Assembly: GCA_001464545.1 (NCBI GenBank)
Contig: LNFC01000020.1
Coordinates: 1 to 64,000, forward strand
DNA: 64,000 nt
DNA from: Acidobacteria bacterium Ga0077551
GTDB lineage: Bacteria > Pseudomonadota > Alphaproteobacteria > Caulobacterales > Hyphomonadaceae
Direction: 5' to 3'
The notes below the pieces were generated by a model. It saw only the letters and a list, made by a program, of their open reading frames with translations, was not told the DNA's origin and did no database searches. The stretch's first letter is position 1; each line of letters opens with the position of its first letter. Shown here one piece after another: positions 1 through 8,469 of the stretch. The position numbers and the translations under genes were made by a program.

Positions 1-579
1 CACGGCCACATGCACCTGCGCTTCGAGAACGTCCGCGTACCGAAGGAAAACATGCTGCTCGGCGAAGGCCGCGGCTTCGAGATTTCCCAGCTCCGCCTCG
101 GCCCGGGCCGTATCCACCACTGCATGCGCTCCATCGGCCAGGCCGAACGCGCGCTCGACCTGATGTGCATCCGCGGCCTCAGCCGTGAAGCCTTCGGCAA
201 GCCGCTGGCGAAACTCGGCGGCAATACCGAGATCATCTCCCGCGCCCGCATCGAAATCGAAGCGATGCGCATGATGGTTCTGAAAGCCGCCAAGGCGATG
301 GACGTCCTCGGCAACAAGGAAGCCCGCATCTGGATCTCGATGGTGAAAGCCATGGTGCCGGAACGCGTCTGCCAGATCATCGATCAGGCGATCCAGATCC
401 ACGGCGCCACCGGTGTCTCGCAATGGACCCCGCTCGCCCGCATGTATGCCAGCCAGCGCACCCTGCGACTCGCAGACGGCCCGGACGAAGTCCACCACAT
501 GGTCGTCGGCCGCCACGAACTGCGTAAATACGAAGGCGGCGTGGAAGACCCCTCGCTGGCCGCCATCTGGCGCAAGTAA
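1..579 (+). CDS. Acyl-CoA dehydrogenase, C-terminal part (5' end outside window)
   Basis: The reading frame is open from the first base to a TAA at 577-579, so only the C-terminal ~190 residues are present. These flavoenzymes oxidise acyl-CoA to enoyl-CoA and pass electrons to ETF. Visible family features are the helical C-terminal domain, the QIHGATG segment and the RTLRLADGPDEVHH stretch, which is closest to the ACAD10/ACAD11-like branch of the family. An internal ATG at base 10 is not a start, because coding continues upstream of it. The substrate chain length cannot be told from this part. The family call is firm; the subfamily is inferred. Confidence 0.9.
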   Translation, partial: HGHMHLRFENVRVPKENMLLGEGRGFEISQLRLGPGRIHHCMRSIGQAERALDLMCIRGLSREAFGKPLAKLGGNTEIISRARIEIEAMRMMVLKAAKAMDVLGNKEARIWISMVKAMVPERVCQIIDQAIQIHGATGVSQWTPLARMYASQRTLRLADGPDEVHHMVVGRHELRKYEGGVEDPSLAAIWRK

Positions 580-653
580 GTCCGGGGACGGATTGAAAAT
601 CAGAGGCGCGCGGAGGGCAACTTCCGCGCGCTTTGCTTTTCAGCCGCGCTGCT

Positions 654-1166
654 TCAAATCTTCTGCTCGGTCAGTGCGATCCGGTTGCCTTCGCTGTCTT
701 CGATCTCGGCCACGAAGCCGAGCTCACCGATGTCTTTCTTGGGATAAAGTATACCCGCGCCGGCCGCGGTCGCCCGGGCAAGGATGTCGTCTATCGAGGC
801 GACGCGAAAATAGAGGATCGCTCCGGTCTTCGACGGAACATAGACGTCGCCCTTGGCCAGCGCGCCGCTCGCACCCCATCCATCTTCCACCGGCGGAAAG
901 AGCGCCATGTCGTAACCGTCGACGATTTCCCGGGTCAGGGAAACGCCAAATACGGACGTATAGAACTGGACGGCCCGGTCCATGTCGGTGACGGGAATTT
1001 CGAAATAGGTCATGGCCGGTGTCATCGGCAGGGTTTCCCGTGCCTGATCTTGTATTTCGACGCGGGTGTCGCGGGCGGAGGCGCACGAGGCGAGGGTCCA
1101 GGCCGCTGCGGCCAGAAACACGCGGCCTGCGCCGCGCGGGATCATCCAGATGGTCTGGGTTCGCAT
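654..1166 (-). CDS. VOC (glyoxalase/bleomycin-resistance fold) lipoprotein
   Basis: A 170-residue protein made of a lipoprotein signal (hydrophobic stretch, lipobox LASC with Cys28) followed by one VOC domain from about residue 45. The domain start MTYFEIPVTDMDRAVQFYT and the end EDSEGNRIAL are typical of the family. VOC proteins bind metal and small molecules, but no substrate can be assigned here. The start at 1166 was chosen because it gives a compact signal sequence; an earlier ATG at 1235 would run into the coding end of the neighbouring dioxygenase and place 23 extra residues before the signal. Export of a VOC domain as a lipoprotein is uncommon. The gene lies downstream of the PhyH-type gene on the same strand. 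Confidence 0.82.
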   Translation of the reverse strand: MRTQTIWMIPRGAGRVFLAAAAWTLASCASARDTRVEIQDQARETLPMTPAMTYFEIPVTDMDRAVQFYTSVFGVSLTREIVDGYDMALFPPVEDGWGASGALAKGDVYVPSKTGAILYFRVASIDDILARATAAGAGILYPKKDIGELGFVAEIEDSEGNRIALTEQKI

Positions 1167-1188
1167 GCCCGCTCCTCGCTCTGGCGTG

Positions 1189-2079
1189 TCAGGATGCGGT
1201 GGATACGCGCCGGGAAACCTTCGCATACAGATCATCCCCCCATCCTTTCACTTCGCCAGAGAACAGCGTTTCCGGCGGCACGATTTCTGGCCCCATGCCG
1301 GGCGGCAGGGGCGGGCTGAAATAGCCGAGCGCGTAGCTGCTCATGGAATAGCCGATGAGGCGCTGCAGGTCCGGCGTCAGCATTGCGGCGATCTCCGGCG
1401 GGCAGGAGAGGTACTGGTTCTCCTCCTGCCGCAGCCAGCCGAGGGAATAGGTGATGTTGATGCCGACGCGGTCGGCGGCCGAGACGTTGGCGCCGCCGGA
1501 GTGGATCACGGAGCCGGTATAGATGATCACCGATCCCGCCTTCATCTCGGCATAGGTGATCTCTTCCTCATGTGCGCCGCGTCCGTCTTCCCAGAGATGG
1601 CTGCCGGGGACGACACGGGTCGCGCCGTTCTCCTTCGTGAAATCCGTGACGGCCCAGATCATGTTCAGCTGCGGCTCGATGCTGCGCTGGAGGTAGCCAC
1701 CCCAGGCAAGGCGGTCGCGGTGCAGCACCTGTGCGCCCTGTCCGGGCTTGATGCGGATCACTTGCGTCAGGTGCAATTGGTAGCGGTCGCAGAAGGGCGC
1801 GAGGAAGGCTTCGGTGGCGGCGTTGATCAGCGGATCGCTTACCAGGTCCCGGCAGGCGCGCGAGCGCGCCACCAGGGCCCCGGTGCGGGTCGTCAGCCGG
1901 CCCGTGAAGTCATCCCTGCCGGGCGGGGTCGCCTCGACGAAAGGCATGATTTCCGTCCGTACACGGTTCAGGTGGTCCGGCATCATCAGGCCGTCAATGA
2001 TCACGGCGGCGTCTTCGGCCAGTACGTTCAGCACGTCGTCGCGCGTGGCTGTGGCAGGCAAATGCTTGAGACTGGGCAT
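1189..2079 (-). CDS. Phytanoyl-CoA dioxygenase (PhyH) family protein
   Basis: Non-haem iron, 2-oxoglutarate-dependent oxygenase family, 296 residues. The iron triad is visible as His120-x-Asp122 in the segment LHRDRLAWGG and a distal His193 in SVIHSGGAN, with Arg204 placed to bind 2-oxoglutarate. The stretch ENGATRVVPGSHLW (about 150-163) is also typical. The substrate is unknown; family members hydroxylate acyl-CoAs, ectoine or small natural products. It sits 12 bases after a TetR gene on the same strand and ahead of the VOC lipoprotein, so the three may form one regulated unit. That linkage is inferred from spacing only. Confidence 0.88.
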   Translation of the reverse strand: MPSLKHLPATATRDDVLNVLAEDAAVIIDGLMMPDHLNRVRTEIMPFVEATPPGRDDFTGRLTTRTGALVARSRACRDLVSDPLINAATEAFLAPFCDRYQLHLTQVIRIKPGQGAQVLHRDRLAWGGYLQRSIEPQLNMIWAVTDFTKENGATRVVPGSHLWEDGRGAHEEEITYAEMKAGSVIIYTGSVIHSGGANVSAADRVGINITYSLGWLRQEENQYLSCPPEIAAMLTPDLQRLIGYSMSSYALGYFSPPLPPGMGPEIVPPETLFSGEVKGWGDDLYAKVSRRVSTAS

Positions 2080-2091
2080 GGCGGGTCTCCT

Positions 2092-2664
2092 CTAGGCAGG
2101 TTTGAATTTGAGGCCCGCAAACAATGGGCCCAGAAGGGTGGACAGAAGAGCGCGCTGGCGCTCCGGCGGCCAGGCTTCCGGCTCGAGCGTGGCACGCGTC
2201 CCAACCCCGTCCACGGCGGCAATGATCGCGGCCGCGACAAAGCGCGGCGTTTTCGAGGCCTTCGCGATTCCGGCGGTGAGCGCGTCTTCGATTTCCTGAT
2301 AGTATTGCTGGTGAATGGCTCTCAGGCTTTCCGAGAAGGGCGCGCGGCCCCAGTAGGCGAGCCAGACGCGCCAGTCCTTCATCGACGCCTTGTCCAGCGG
2401 CAGCGCATTGGCAATGTCCTCGATCCGGATGCGCGCGCCATCCGCTTCAAGCCGCAACAGGAGGCGCGAGCACACCTCTTCAAGCGCGGCCGCGAGGACC
2501 GCGTCCTTGTCCGCAAAATAGTGGGCGAGGGCCCCGGTCGTGACGCCCGCCGCCCGCGCGATGTCCGACAGCTTCACCCCGTCCAGCCCGCTCGCGGCGA
2601 CAGCATCGACCGCGGCGCGGGCCAGGGCGCGGCGGCGATCATCATGGTCCACTATTTTTGGCAT
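2092..2664 (-). CDS. TetR family transcriptional regulator
   Basis: A 190-residue repressor with an N-terminal helix-turn-helix at about residues 30-50 (KLSDIARAAGVTTGALAHYF) and an all-helical ligand-binding domain behind it. The segment YFADKDAVLAAALE is the usual TetR transition helix. The start at 2664 (MPKIVDHDD) was chosen because the frame upstream of it reads through an AT-rich intergenic stretch. It probably controls itself and the PhyH gene 12 bases downstream, and perhaps the divergent exported-protein gene at 2782; no clear operator could be assigned by eye. Confidence 0.88.
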   Translation of the reverse strand: MPKIVDHDDRRRALARAAVDAVAASGLDGVKLSDIARAAGVTTGALAHYFADKDAVLAAALEEVCSRLLLRLEADGARIRIEDIANALPLDKASMKDWRVWLAYWGRAPFSESLRAIHQQYYQEIEDALTAGIAKASKTPRFVAAAIIAAVDGVGTRATLEPEAWPPERQRALLSTLLGPLFAGLKFKPA

Positions 2665-2781
2665 AATCGTGATAATATTAAAAATCCGGAGCGTGTCAAC
2701 GGGTGGGGGAAGGAGGTCGCAGCGGATTGACACCAGCCGGGCACAGGCAGACGCTGACGCCATAATCTGGAGGACCTGCTC
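2665..2781. promoter_or_regulatory. Divergent intergenic promoter region between the tetR-type gene and an exported-protein gene
   Basis: This 117-base spacer contains the most AT-rich short stretch of the neighbourhood (about 2663-2690, GATAATATTAAAAATC), placed just ahead of the TetR start and facing the gene at 2782. A ribosome-binding site (ggagga, 2768-2773) precedes the ATG at 2782. The position fits a shared regulatory region for the two divergent genes. I found no convincing palindromic operator. Confidence 0.4.
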
Positions 2782-3498
2782 ATGCGCCTGAAGTCTGTTT
2801 TTGCTGCACTTTCCTTGCTCACCGTCATTCCGGCCGCGCCCGCGCTGGCGCAGGATATAGAGCGGATGATGGTGACTTCAAACCGCGTCGAGGAAGCCGA
2901 GCGCCGCAGCGCTCCGGCGATCTACCGCCAGATACCGGCGGATTTCGTCATGGTCGCCGTGACCTATCAGAGTGCTTCGCGGGATACCGCCGAGCGCACC
3001 AAGGAACTCGAGACGATGTTCAACCGTCTGAAGGCCAAGGCGGCCAAGACGGACGGATACAAGCTCGCCGGCGGCACGCTCGGCCAGTCGACAGCGGATA
3101 TAGACACTGTTCTGTTCACGGATGTTTATACGACGGACTACAACAATACAGGCCGCTTCACCCTCACCCTCAGCATTGACACGAAGCCGGACGAGTCCTT
3201 CGAACGCCTGATGGCGCGGGCACAAGAATTCGTCTCGTCGATCGAGACGCAGGGCCGTTCCGAAGCCTATCTCGGCGATGACCAGTTCATCGGCGCCCGC
3301 GATGTAACCAAGCACCGGGCCGACCTGATCAACGATATCGCCAGTGAAGTGTCGGGTCTGAGAACCAAATTCGGTATGGGTGGGTCCAAAGTGGTTCTGA
3401 CGGGACTTGAAAACCGGATCATCACACAGCCTTCCGGTCCGCTGGAGCTGGAGATTTTCATTCCGTACACGTTGATGCTGGAAAGCGGCGGCGACTAG
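2782..3498 (+). CDS. Exported protein, possibly SIMPL/DUF541-like
   Basis: A 238-residue protein with a clear Sec signal peptide (AAPALAQ, cleavage near residue 24), so it should act in the periplasm. The region FVMVAVTYQSASRDTAERT followed by a helix (ELETMFNRLKAKA) resembles the start of SIMPL (DUF541) domains, in which a beta strand with alternating residues is followed by a helix. This resemblance is weak. No catalytic motif or lipobox is seen. It is divergent from the TetR gene and followed 61 bases later by a PepSY membrane protein. Confidence 0.8.
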   Translation: MRLKSVFAALSLLTVIPAAPALAQDIERMMVTSNRVEEAERRSAPAIYRQIPADFVMVAVTYQSASRDTAERTKELETMFNRLKAKAAKTDGYKLAGGTLGQSTADIDTVLFTDVYTTDYNNTGRFTLTLSIDTKPDESFERLMARAQEFVSSIETQGRSEAYLGDDQFIGARDVTKHRADLINDIASEVSGLRTKFGMGGSKVVLTGLENRIITQPSGPLELEIFIPYTLMLESGGD

Positions 3499-3559
3499 CA
3501 GGCTTGCCGCCGCGCCGGGATTGCGGCATCCGTGTCGCCGGATTCCGTGGGGGTTTTTC

Positions 3560-4267
3560 ATGAACCGGCTGACGCATTTCTTCCGGCGGCTGCACAATGT
3601 GCTGGGGCTGATCGTCGGCGCGCAGGTCGTGCTGTGGGTCGCGTCTGGCCTGTATTTTTCGCTGCGGCCGATCGAGGAAGTGCGGGGCGAGCATCTTCGC
3701 AGCCCTGCACACACGATGATCACCGAGCTGCCGGACAGCGATGCGCCAGTCAGCGGAATTCTCGCCGCGGTGGGCGAGCCGGTGATGGCTTTGAAGGTGA
3801 AGCCGTGGCTGGGCCGGCCGGTCTGGGAGGCGGAAACGCATTCGGGCAAGTTGATGTTCGACTATGCGAGCGGCCAGCCGCTGTCGCCGGTGTCCGAAGC
3901 GGATGCGCGCCTTGTGGCGGAGGCGGCCTGGGCGGGTAAGGGCGATCTGGCGAGTTTCGCGCTGATCGCTGAGGCGCCGCCGGAAGCGGGGCGCGGGGCG
4001 GGGCGTCCGATGTGGCGGGCCGAGTTCGAGGGCGAGGACAAGGCGACCTTCTGGATTGATCCGCAGGCGGGCGATGTGGCGGCGGTGCGCACCGATTGGT
4101 GGCGTACGTTCGACCTCTTCTGGGGACTGCACATCATGGACTGGACGAACCGGGAGACGATCTCGTCCTGGTGGATGAAGCTGTTTTCCTTCGGCGCGCT
4201 GATGTTGTCGCTGGCGGGCATATGGCTGGTCGTGGACCGGCTTCTGAAAGGCCGTATACTGAAGTAA
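3560..4267 (+). CDS. PepSY-domain membrane protein
   Basis: A 235-residue protein with an N-terminal membrane helix (about residues 13-30, HNVLGLIVGAQVVLWVASG), a periplasmic PepSY-like middle part, and a second membrane helix near the C terminus after LFWGLHIMDWTNR. This layout, including the WRTFDLFWGLHIMD segment, is that of PepSY-associated TM proteins often found near iron reductases and TonB systems. The start at 3560 was chosen because it begins the amphipathic lead-in to the first helix; a longer frame from 3521 is possible. Its stop codon directly abuts the stop of the convergent ttcA. Confidence 0.82.
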   Translation: MNRLTHFFRRLHNVLGLIVGAQVVLWVASGLYFSLRPIEEVRGEHLRSPAHTMITELPDSDAPVSGILAAVGEPVMALKVKPWLGRPVWEAETHSGKLMFDYASGQPLSPVSEADARLVAEAAWAGKGDLASFALIAEAPPEAGRGAGRPMWRAEFEGEDKATFWIDPQAGDVAAVRTDWWRTFDLFWGLHIMDWTNRETISSWWMKLFSFGALMLSLAGIWLVVDRLLKGRILK

Positions 4268-5152
4268 TCAGTATGGCACGTTGGGGTCGTCTTCGCCGTC
4301 GCCGCCGAGGCCGAGGGCGGTGAAGTCGAAGACCCGCCCGTCGTGCAGGTGGCTGGGGCGGACATTGGCGAGCGCGCGGGCCATGGTCTGGCGCACGCCG
4401 GGTTTCTTGCGCTCCCAATCGTCGAGCAGGTGTTTCATGGCGACGCGCTGCAGGCCGTCCTGGCTGCCGCAGAGATTGCAGGGGATGATCGGGAACGCCA
4501 TCGCCTCGGCGAATTTTGCAAGGTCGGCTTCGGCGGAAGTGATCAGGGGACGGAAGACCATCACGTCGCCTTCATCGTTCAGCAGCTTCGGCGGCATCGC
4601 GGCGAGGCGGCCGCCGTGGACGAGGTTCATCATGAAGGTTTCGAGCGCGTCGTCCCGGTGGTGGCCGAGCACGATTGCCTCGCAGCCTTCCTCGCGCGCC
4701 ACCCGGTAGAGGATGCCGCGGCGCAGGCGCGAGCACATGGAGCAATAGGTGCGGCCGGCTTCGACCTTTTCAGTGACGATGGAATAGGTGTCTTCGGTGA
4801 CAATCCGGTGGGGCACGCCGACGCGGTCGAGCCAGTCCGGCAGCACGTGTTTGGGAAAGCCCGGTTGGCCCTGGTCGAGATTGCAGGCGATCAGGTCGAC
4901 CGGCAGGGCGCCTTGCCATTGAAGATCCATGAGGACGGCGAGGAGGCCGTAAGAATCCTTGCCGCCGGAGAGGCAGACCAGCCATTTCGGGCGGGGCTTC
5001 TCGCCCGCGTCGATGGCGCGCCGGTCGAGCAGGCCATAGGTATCGATGACCTCCTGGGCGCCGCGCACGAGACGTTTGCGCAGCTTCTTGAAGCTGACGG
5101 AGTCGGGCGCGCCGGCATAGAGGCTGGGGGTGGGGGAAAGCGTATCGGCCAT
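4268..5152 (-). CDS. ttcA: tRNA 2-thiocytidine(32) synthetase TtcA
   Basis: ATP-dependent thiolation of C32 in tRNA by an iron-sulfur enzyme, 294 residues from the chosen start. The PP-loop SGGKDS lies at 62-67, and the cluster/catalytic cysteines are Cys137-x-x-Cys140 (CSMC) and Cys225-x-x-Cys228 (CNLC). The [15 protein letters not shown] stretch is also diagnostic. An in-frame ATG at 5278 exists, but its extra 42 residues would translate a perfect hairpin repeat (5206-5248), so the start at 5152 is preferred and the repeat is taken as leader. Confidence 0.95.
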   Translation of the reverse strand: MADTLSPTPSLYAGAPDSVSFKKLRKRLVRGAQEVIDTYGLLDRRAIDAGEKPRPKWLVCLSGGKDSYGLLAVLMDLQWQGALPVDLIACNLDQGQPGFPKHVLPDWLDRVGVPHRIVTEDTYSIVTEKVEAGRTYCSMCSRLRRGILYRVAREEGCEAIVLGHHRDDALETFMMNLVHGGRLAAMPPKLLNDEGDVMVFRPLITSAEADLAKFAEAMAFPIIPCNLCGSQDGLQRVAMKHLLDDWERKKPGVRQTMARALANVRPSHLHDGRVFDFTALGLGGDGEDDPNVPY

Positions 5153-5205
5153 GCTCGGGATTTGCCACGCGGGGCTCAGCTCGGCAAGGGCGGGAGGCTT
5201 GGCTA

Positions 5206-5248
5206 GACCCTCACCTCCCACGACCTTCGGTCGTGGGAGGTGAGGGTC
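5206..5248. repeat. Perfect 20-bp inverted repeat with 3-base loop (REP-like hairpin)
   Basis: The arms 5206-5225 and 5229-5248 are exact reverse complements around the loop TTC, with outer sequence GACCCTCACCTCC and GGAGGTGAGGGTC. It lies 54 bases upstream of the chosen ttcA start. A second element at 13828-13858 has the same outer TCACCTCC...TGAGGG frame around a different core palindrome, which suggests a dispersed intergenic repeat rather than a gene-specific structure. Confidence 0.75.
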
Positions 5249-5278
5249 TTTGGCTTGGGAAAATTCTTCTGAGATCAT

Positions 5279-5555
5279 GCACGGAGTATAACTCCGTGGG
5301 CGGAGGTGTGGCGGAAGGATTGGGGGTGTATTTATAGCGGCTTGAGGGGATTGGATTTAATTTTTTTGGGCAGGGTGGTTCTTGTAGGCGCAAGTCCGGG
5401 CTCCGGCCCTCGCCCATCCGCACCAGAAGGCGTCATTCCATGCGCAATCGATGCACACAGAATGACGATTCTTTCTCATTCATTCTCATTTTTTATCGCT
5501 CAGTGGCGACGTGCTATCGCGGGCTATCGCCTTAGCGCAAGCCCGCGATCACAGT
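5279..5555. other. Intergenic region between ttcA and TonB-dependent receptor 1
   Basis: This 277-base spacer holds no credible gene. It contains an 8-bp fold-back CGTCATTC (5431-5438) / GAATGACG (5460-5467), a direct repeat of TTCTCATT (5473-5480 and 5483-5490), and a hairpin ATCGCGGGCT (5516-5525) / AGCCCGCGAT (5540-5549) that starts seven bases past the receptor's stop codon. The last is placed to act as a transcript end for the receptor gene, but has no T-run. Confidence 0.55.
5516..5549 (-). terminator. Hairpin immediately after TonB-dependent receptor 1 (possible terminator)
   Basis: Ten-bp perfect arms (5516-5525 and 5540-5549) with a 14-base interior that can itself pair (GCG/CGC). 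The location is right for terminating the minus-strand receptor gene ending at 5556. The downstream side lacks a U-tract, so it may only stabilise the 3' end. Confidence 0.4.
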
Positions 5556-7793
5556 TTACATCGTCCAGCCGAGTTCGATGCCGTAGATGCGCGGCTGGTT
5601 GAAGATGCCGGTGAGGTTGTTGAAGTCGATCGCCGAGACCGTTCCGATTTCGTCGGTCAGGTTGCGGACGAAGGCTTTCGCCGACCAGGGGCCCTTGCGG
5701 TAGCCAAGTGCGGCGCCGCCTTCCCAGCGGCCTTCGGCCGTGAACTCCACCGACTCGTACAGGAAGATGTTCGAGTCAGACCGGTAGGACCAGTCGGTGG
5801 AGGCGAAGATTTCGCCGCCACGCCAGTCGCGGGTGTAGTCGAACGCGAAGTTGCCGATCCATTCCGGAGCCTGCGGGAAGGCGTTACCGTCGATCCGGGC
5901 GCCGCCAGTGACCGGGTCGATCGGGTCACGCACAGTGCAAGGCGAGCCGCAGATGCCGACAGTGAGGTCCGCGTCATTGATCTCCGTATTGTTGTAGGAG
6001 AGGCCGGCGCTGAAGGCGAGACCTTCCATGAGCAGGGCGCGGATATCGGCCTCGAAGCCGTAGCCCTTGCCTTCCTCGGCGTTGAGGAGCTGGTTGAAGT
6101 TGCCGGCGCCGCCGATGGCGGTGAGCTGCAGATCCTCGACCGTGTAGGTGTAGGCGGCGAGGTTCGCATCCAGGCGGCCGTCCAGAAGCGTGGTCTTGAG
6201 GCCGGCTTCATAGCTGTCGAGGATTTCCGAATCGGCGGTCGTGATCACGTCGCCGAAGACGAGGCGGCCCTGGATGGACGGCGCGCGGAAGCCGCGGGCG
6301 ATGCGGCCATAGACGTTGGTATCGCCGTTGAGGGCGTAGGTGAGCGAGGCATCCCAGGAGAGCTGCTCATCGCCGACATCGACCGTTGGCGGAGCAATGT
6401 TCGGCGCGCCGAAAGGCGAAAGGGTACGGCGAGCCGTCAGGTCCTTGCTTTCGTCCGTGTAGCGAAGACCAACCTGGCCGGTCAGGCTCTCGGTCAGGTC
6501 ATAGGCAAGGCTGCCGAAAACCGCGAGCGAGTCTGTATTCTGGGTCTGGAAGGCCGTACCGTTCTCGGCGCCGCCAGCGAGCGTATTGTAGCTGCGCGAG
6601 CTGATGTCGATCTCTTCGTTGAACGCGTAGAGGCCGGCGGTCCAGCGCAGGTCTGCGTCTTCGCCGTTCGAGAGGCGAAGCTCGTGCGTGATCTGCTGAT
6701 GGTCGTCGATGCCGTCGGCGGATTCGGCCGGGAACGGGATCAGGCCCGGCGTGGAGCCTGTGGGCAGGAAAGCTGCGCCGGCGCCGCCGTCCACGTCGCC
6801 GCGCGAGAAGGTCTCGACGGTTTCGTAACCGAACAGGTAGGTGAGCGTTGCGGCGGAGAGTTCCCAGTCGGCGCGCGAGGTGAAGCCGAGGGCGTCGGTT
6901 TCGAGAGTCGAATTCGCCTGAGCGTCGGCGAAGTTTTCTTCGCGGTCAAAGCCCGGGCGCGGGCCGGCGGAGCCGGTCTGGAAGGCGTTGGCCTGAAAGC
7001 TGACCTGGCCGCCATCGAGCGTGCGGCCGTGCAGGTTGCCGAGCCACGTGAGGTTGTCGGTGACTTCGACCTTGGCCTGGGCGCGCCAGGCGAGGTCTTC
7101 GTAACCGCCAGCATCTGCGCCGCCGGTCGGCAGGGCGGTTTCGATATAGTCGTCACGGCGCTGGAAGACGCCGGAGAGGCGCAGGGAGACCTTGTCGGAG
7201 ACCGGGCCGCCAACAGCGCCTTCCACGTTGGTGGTGCCGAACGTGCCGTAGGAGGCGCGGGCATAGGCGTCGAGTTCGTCGCCGGGTTTGACGCTTTCGA
7301 ATTTCAGGGCGCCGGCCGGCGTGTTGCGGCCGAACAGCGTGCCTTGCGGGCCGCGCAGGACTTCGACGCGTGCGGTGTCGAAGACGGGGAAGCCTTTGAG
7401 GACCGGGTTCTCGTAGACGATCTCGTCATAGATGAAGGAGACGGGCTGGGAGGCGTTGAAGTCGAAATCCGTGTTGCCGAGGCCGCGGATATAGGGGCGC
7501 GGGAAGATGCGGCCGAAGGAGGTTTCGATGATCAGGCTGGGCACGCGGGCGGTGAGGAACTGGATGTCTTCGCCGGCCTGGCCGTAGGTAGCGAGCGCGG
7601 TTTCATCGAGCGAAGTGAGGGAGACCGGGACGTCCTTGATGTTCTCTTCGCGCTTGGTGGCGGTGACCGTCACGGAGGTCAGCTTCAGCGCATCGTCCTG
7701 AGACGGAGCTTCCTGGGCGAGGGCGAAAGGGGCGATCAAGGCGATGGCGCAAGAGGACGCCATGGCGGCGCGCCAGGTACGTGTAGGTTTCAT
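5556..7793 (-). CDS. TonB-dependent outer-membrane receptor 1
   Basis: A 745-residue ligand-gated outer-membrane transporter. It has a Sec signal peptide (IALIAPFALAQ), a TonB-box-like strand (SVTVTATKREEN), a plug domain containing RGIGNTDFDFNASQPVS and EVLRGPQGTLFGRNTPAG, and a C-terminal beta-barrel. The start at 7793 gives the signal peptide directly; a longer frame to 7922 adds residues that do not look like a leader. The chain ends YGIELGWTM, so the usual terminal aromatic is one residue from the end. It is closely related to receptor 2 at 60.5-62.7 kb. The ligand is unknown; the family covers sugars, siderophores and other compounds. Confidence 0.95.
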   Translation of the reverse strand: MKPTRTWRAAMASSCAIALIAPFALAQEAPSQDDALKLTSVTVTATKREENIKDVPVSLTSLDETALATYGQAGEDIQFLTARVPSLIIETSFGRIFPRPYIRGLGNTDFDFNASQPVSFIYDEIVYENPVLKGFPVFDTARVEVLRGPQGTLFGRNTPAGALKFESVKPGDELDAYARASYGTFGTTNVEGAVGGPVSDKVSLRLSGVFQRRDDYIETALPTGGADAGGYEDLAWRAQAKVEVTDNLTWLGNLHGRTLDGGQVSFQANAFQTGSAGPRPGFDREENFADAQANSTLETDALGFTSRADWELSAATLTYLFGYETVETFSRGDVDGGAGAAFLPTGSTPGLIPFPAESADGIDDHQQITHELRLSNGEDADLRWTAGLYAFNEEIDISSRSYNTLAGGAENGTAFQTQNTDSLAVFGSLAYDLTESLTGQVGLRYTDESKDLTARRTLSPFGAPNIAPPTVDVGDEQLSWDASLTYALNGDTNVYGRIARGFRAPSIQGRLVFGDVITTADSEILDSYEAGLKTTLLDGRLDANLAAYTYTVEDLQLTAIGGAGNFNQLLNAEEGKGYGFEADIRALLMEGLAFSAGLSYNNTEINDADLTVGICGSPCTVRDPIDPVTGGARIDGNAFPQAPEWIGNFAFDYTRDWRGGEIFASTDWSYRSDSNIFLYESVEFTAEGRWEGGAALGYRKGPWSAKAFVRNLTDEIGTVSAIDFNNLTGIFNQPRIYGIELGWTM

Positions 7794-7950
7794 GTATGAG
7801 TCTCCGGACTGGCTTGGAAGCGCATGAGCGCCCGGGTTCCAAGAATATCCGTGACCGAAATTTCTCAAGGGGATGACAGGATCGTGAAGGCGATTTTGTC
7901 GCCGCTGCGTGTTTCCGGTCACGCTCGCGCGTCAGGCGAGTAGACCTGCG

Positions 7951-8412
7951 TCAGGCCACCCGGTTGCCGCCGCCGAAGGGGAGGCGGAAGATGTTGCGCA
8001 GCCATTGCCGGAAGCGCCACTCGGCGCGCAGGCGGCGGTTCGAGGGCAGGTCGAGCTCGTGGCGGGGGACGAGCATGTCGTTCATGCGCGGCTGGTAGCG
8101 GCGGATGAGGTCTTCCTCGATCAGGGCGCGGTCGGCGGCAGTGCGTACGACAAGGATATGGCGTTCGGTGGCGCCGCGCTTCCACCAGGCTTCCCACCAG
8201 CGCTCGTGGCCATAGAGGCGGGAGCGGAAATCGGTCGCCTTGCCGATATAGAGCGGCGAGAGGAAGAAGCCGAAACGGCGGCGGACGAAGATGTAGATGC
8301 CGCTGCCTTCGGGGATGCCCTTGCGGGTCAGGGTAATCTTGAAGCGGTAGCGCTGGCCGGTTTCGCCGCGCCAGACATGCCAGCCGAAAAGGAACCAGTC
8401 GAAGAGAAACAT
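7951..8412 (-). CDS. GIY-YIG nuclease-domain protein
   Basis: A 153-residue protein with an internal GIY-YIG-like fold: GSGIYIF (about residues 37-43) and SPLYIGKATDFRSRLYGHE supply the two signature strands and the catalytic Arg/Tyr positions, and ALIEEDLIRRYQPRMND supplies the conserved Glu and the Asn-containing end. Small stand-alone GIY-YIG proteins (UPF0213-like) have no settled function. The N terminus is aromatic and hydrophobic (FLFDWFLFGWHVW), which is odd for this group and could contact a membrane. The ATG at 8412 follows GGTGGG and is preferred over a GTG at 8421. A CtrA-type palindrome lies about 60 bases upstream. Confidence 0.8.
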   Translation of the reverse strand: MFLFDWFLFGWHVWRGETGQRYRFKITLTRKGIPEGSGIYIFVRRRFGFFLSPLYIGKATDFRSRLYGHERWWEAWWKRGATERHILVVRTAADRALIEEDLIRRYQPRMNDMLVPRHELDLPSNRRLRAEWRFRQWLRNIFRLPFGGGNRVA

Positions 8413-8469
8413 GTCACCCACCGCGTCTTGCCCGCGACAGTGCGGGGCGGGGGGGAGAATCGGCGAAAT

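Noticed and set aside
1066-2730. 554-codon plus-strand frame over the PhyH and TetR genes
   Set aside because: Both minus-strand genes carry clear catalytic or DNA-binding motifs; the plus frame shows none.
5473-5490. TTCTCATT direct repeat as a Fur-type box
   Set aside because: Fur boxes are inverted 7-1-7 palindromes; this is a direct repeat, and it lies downstream of the receptor gene rather than in its promoter.
5511-7799. Long open frame on the plus strand opposite TonB-dependent receptor 1
   Set aside because: It is a mirror of the receptor's codon bias in GC-rich DNA; its translation is low in known motifs, whereas the minus strand gives a full receptor with signal peptide and plug.
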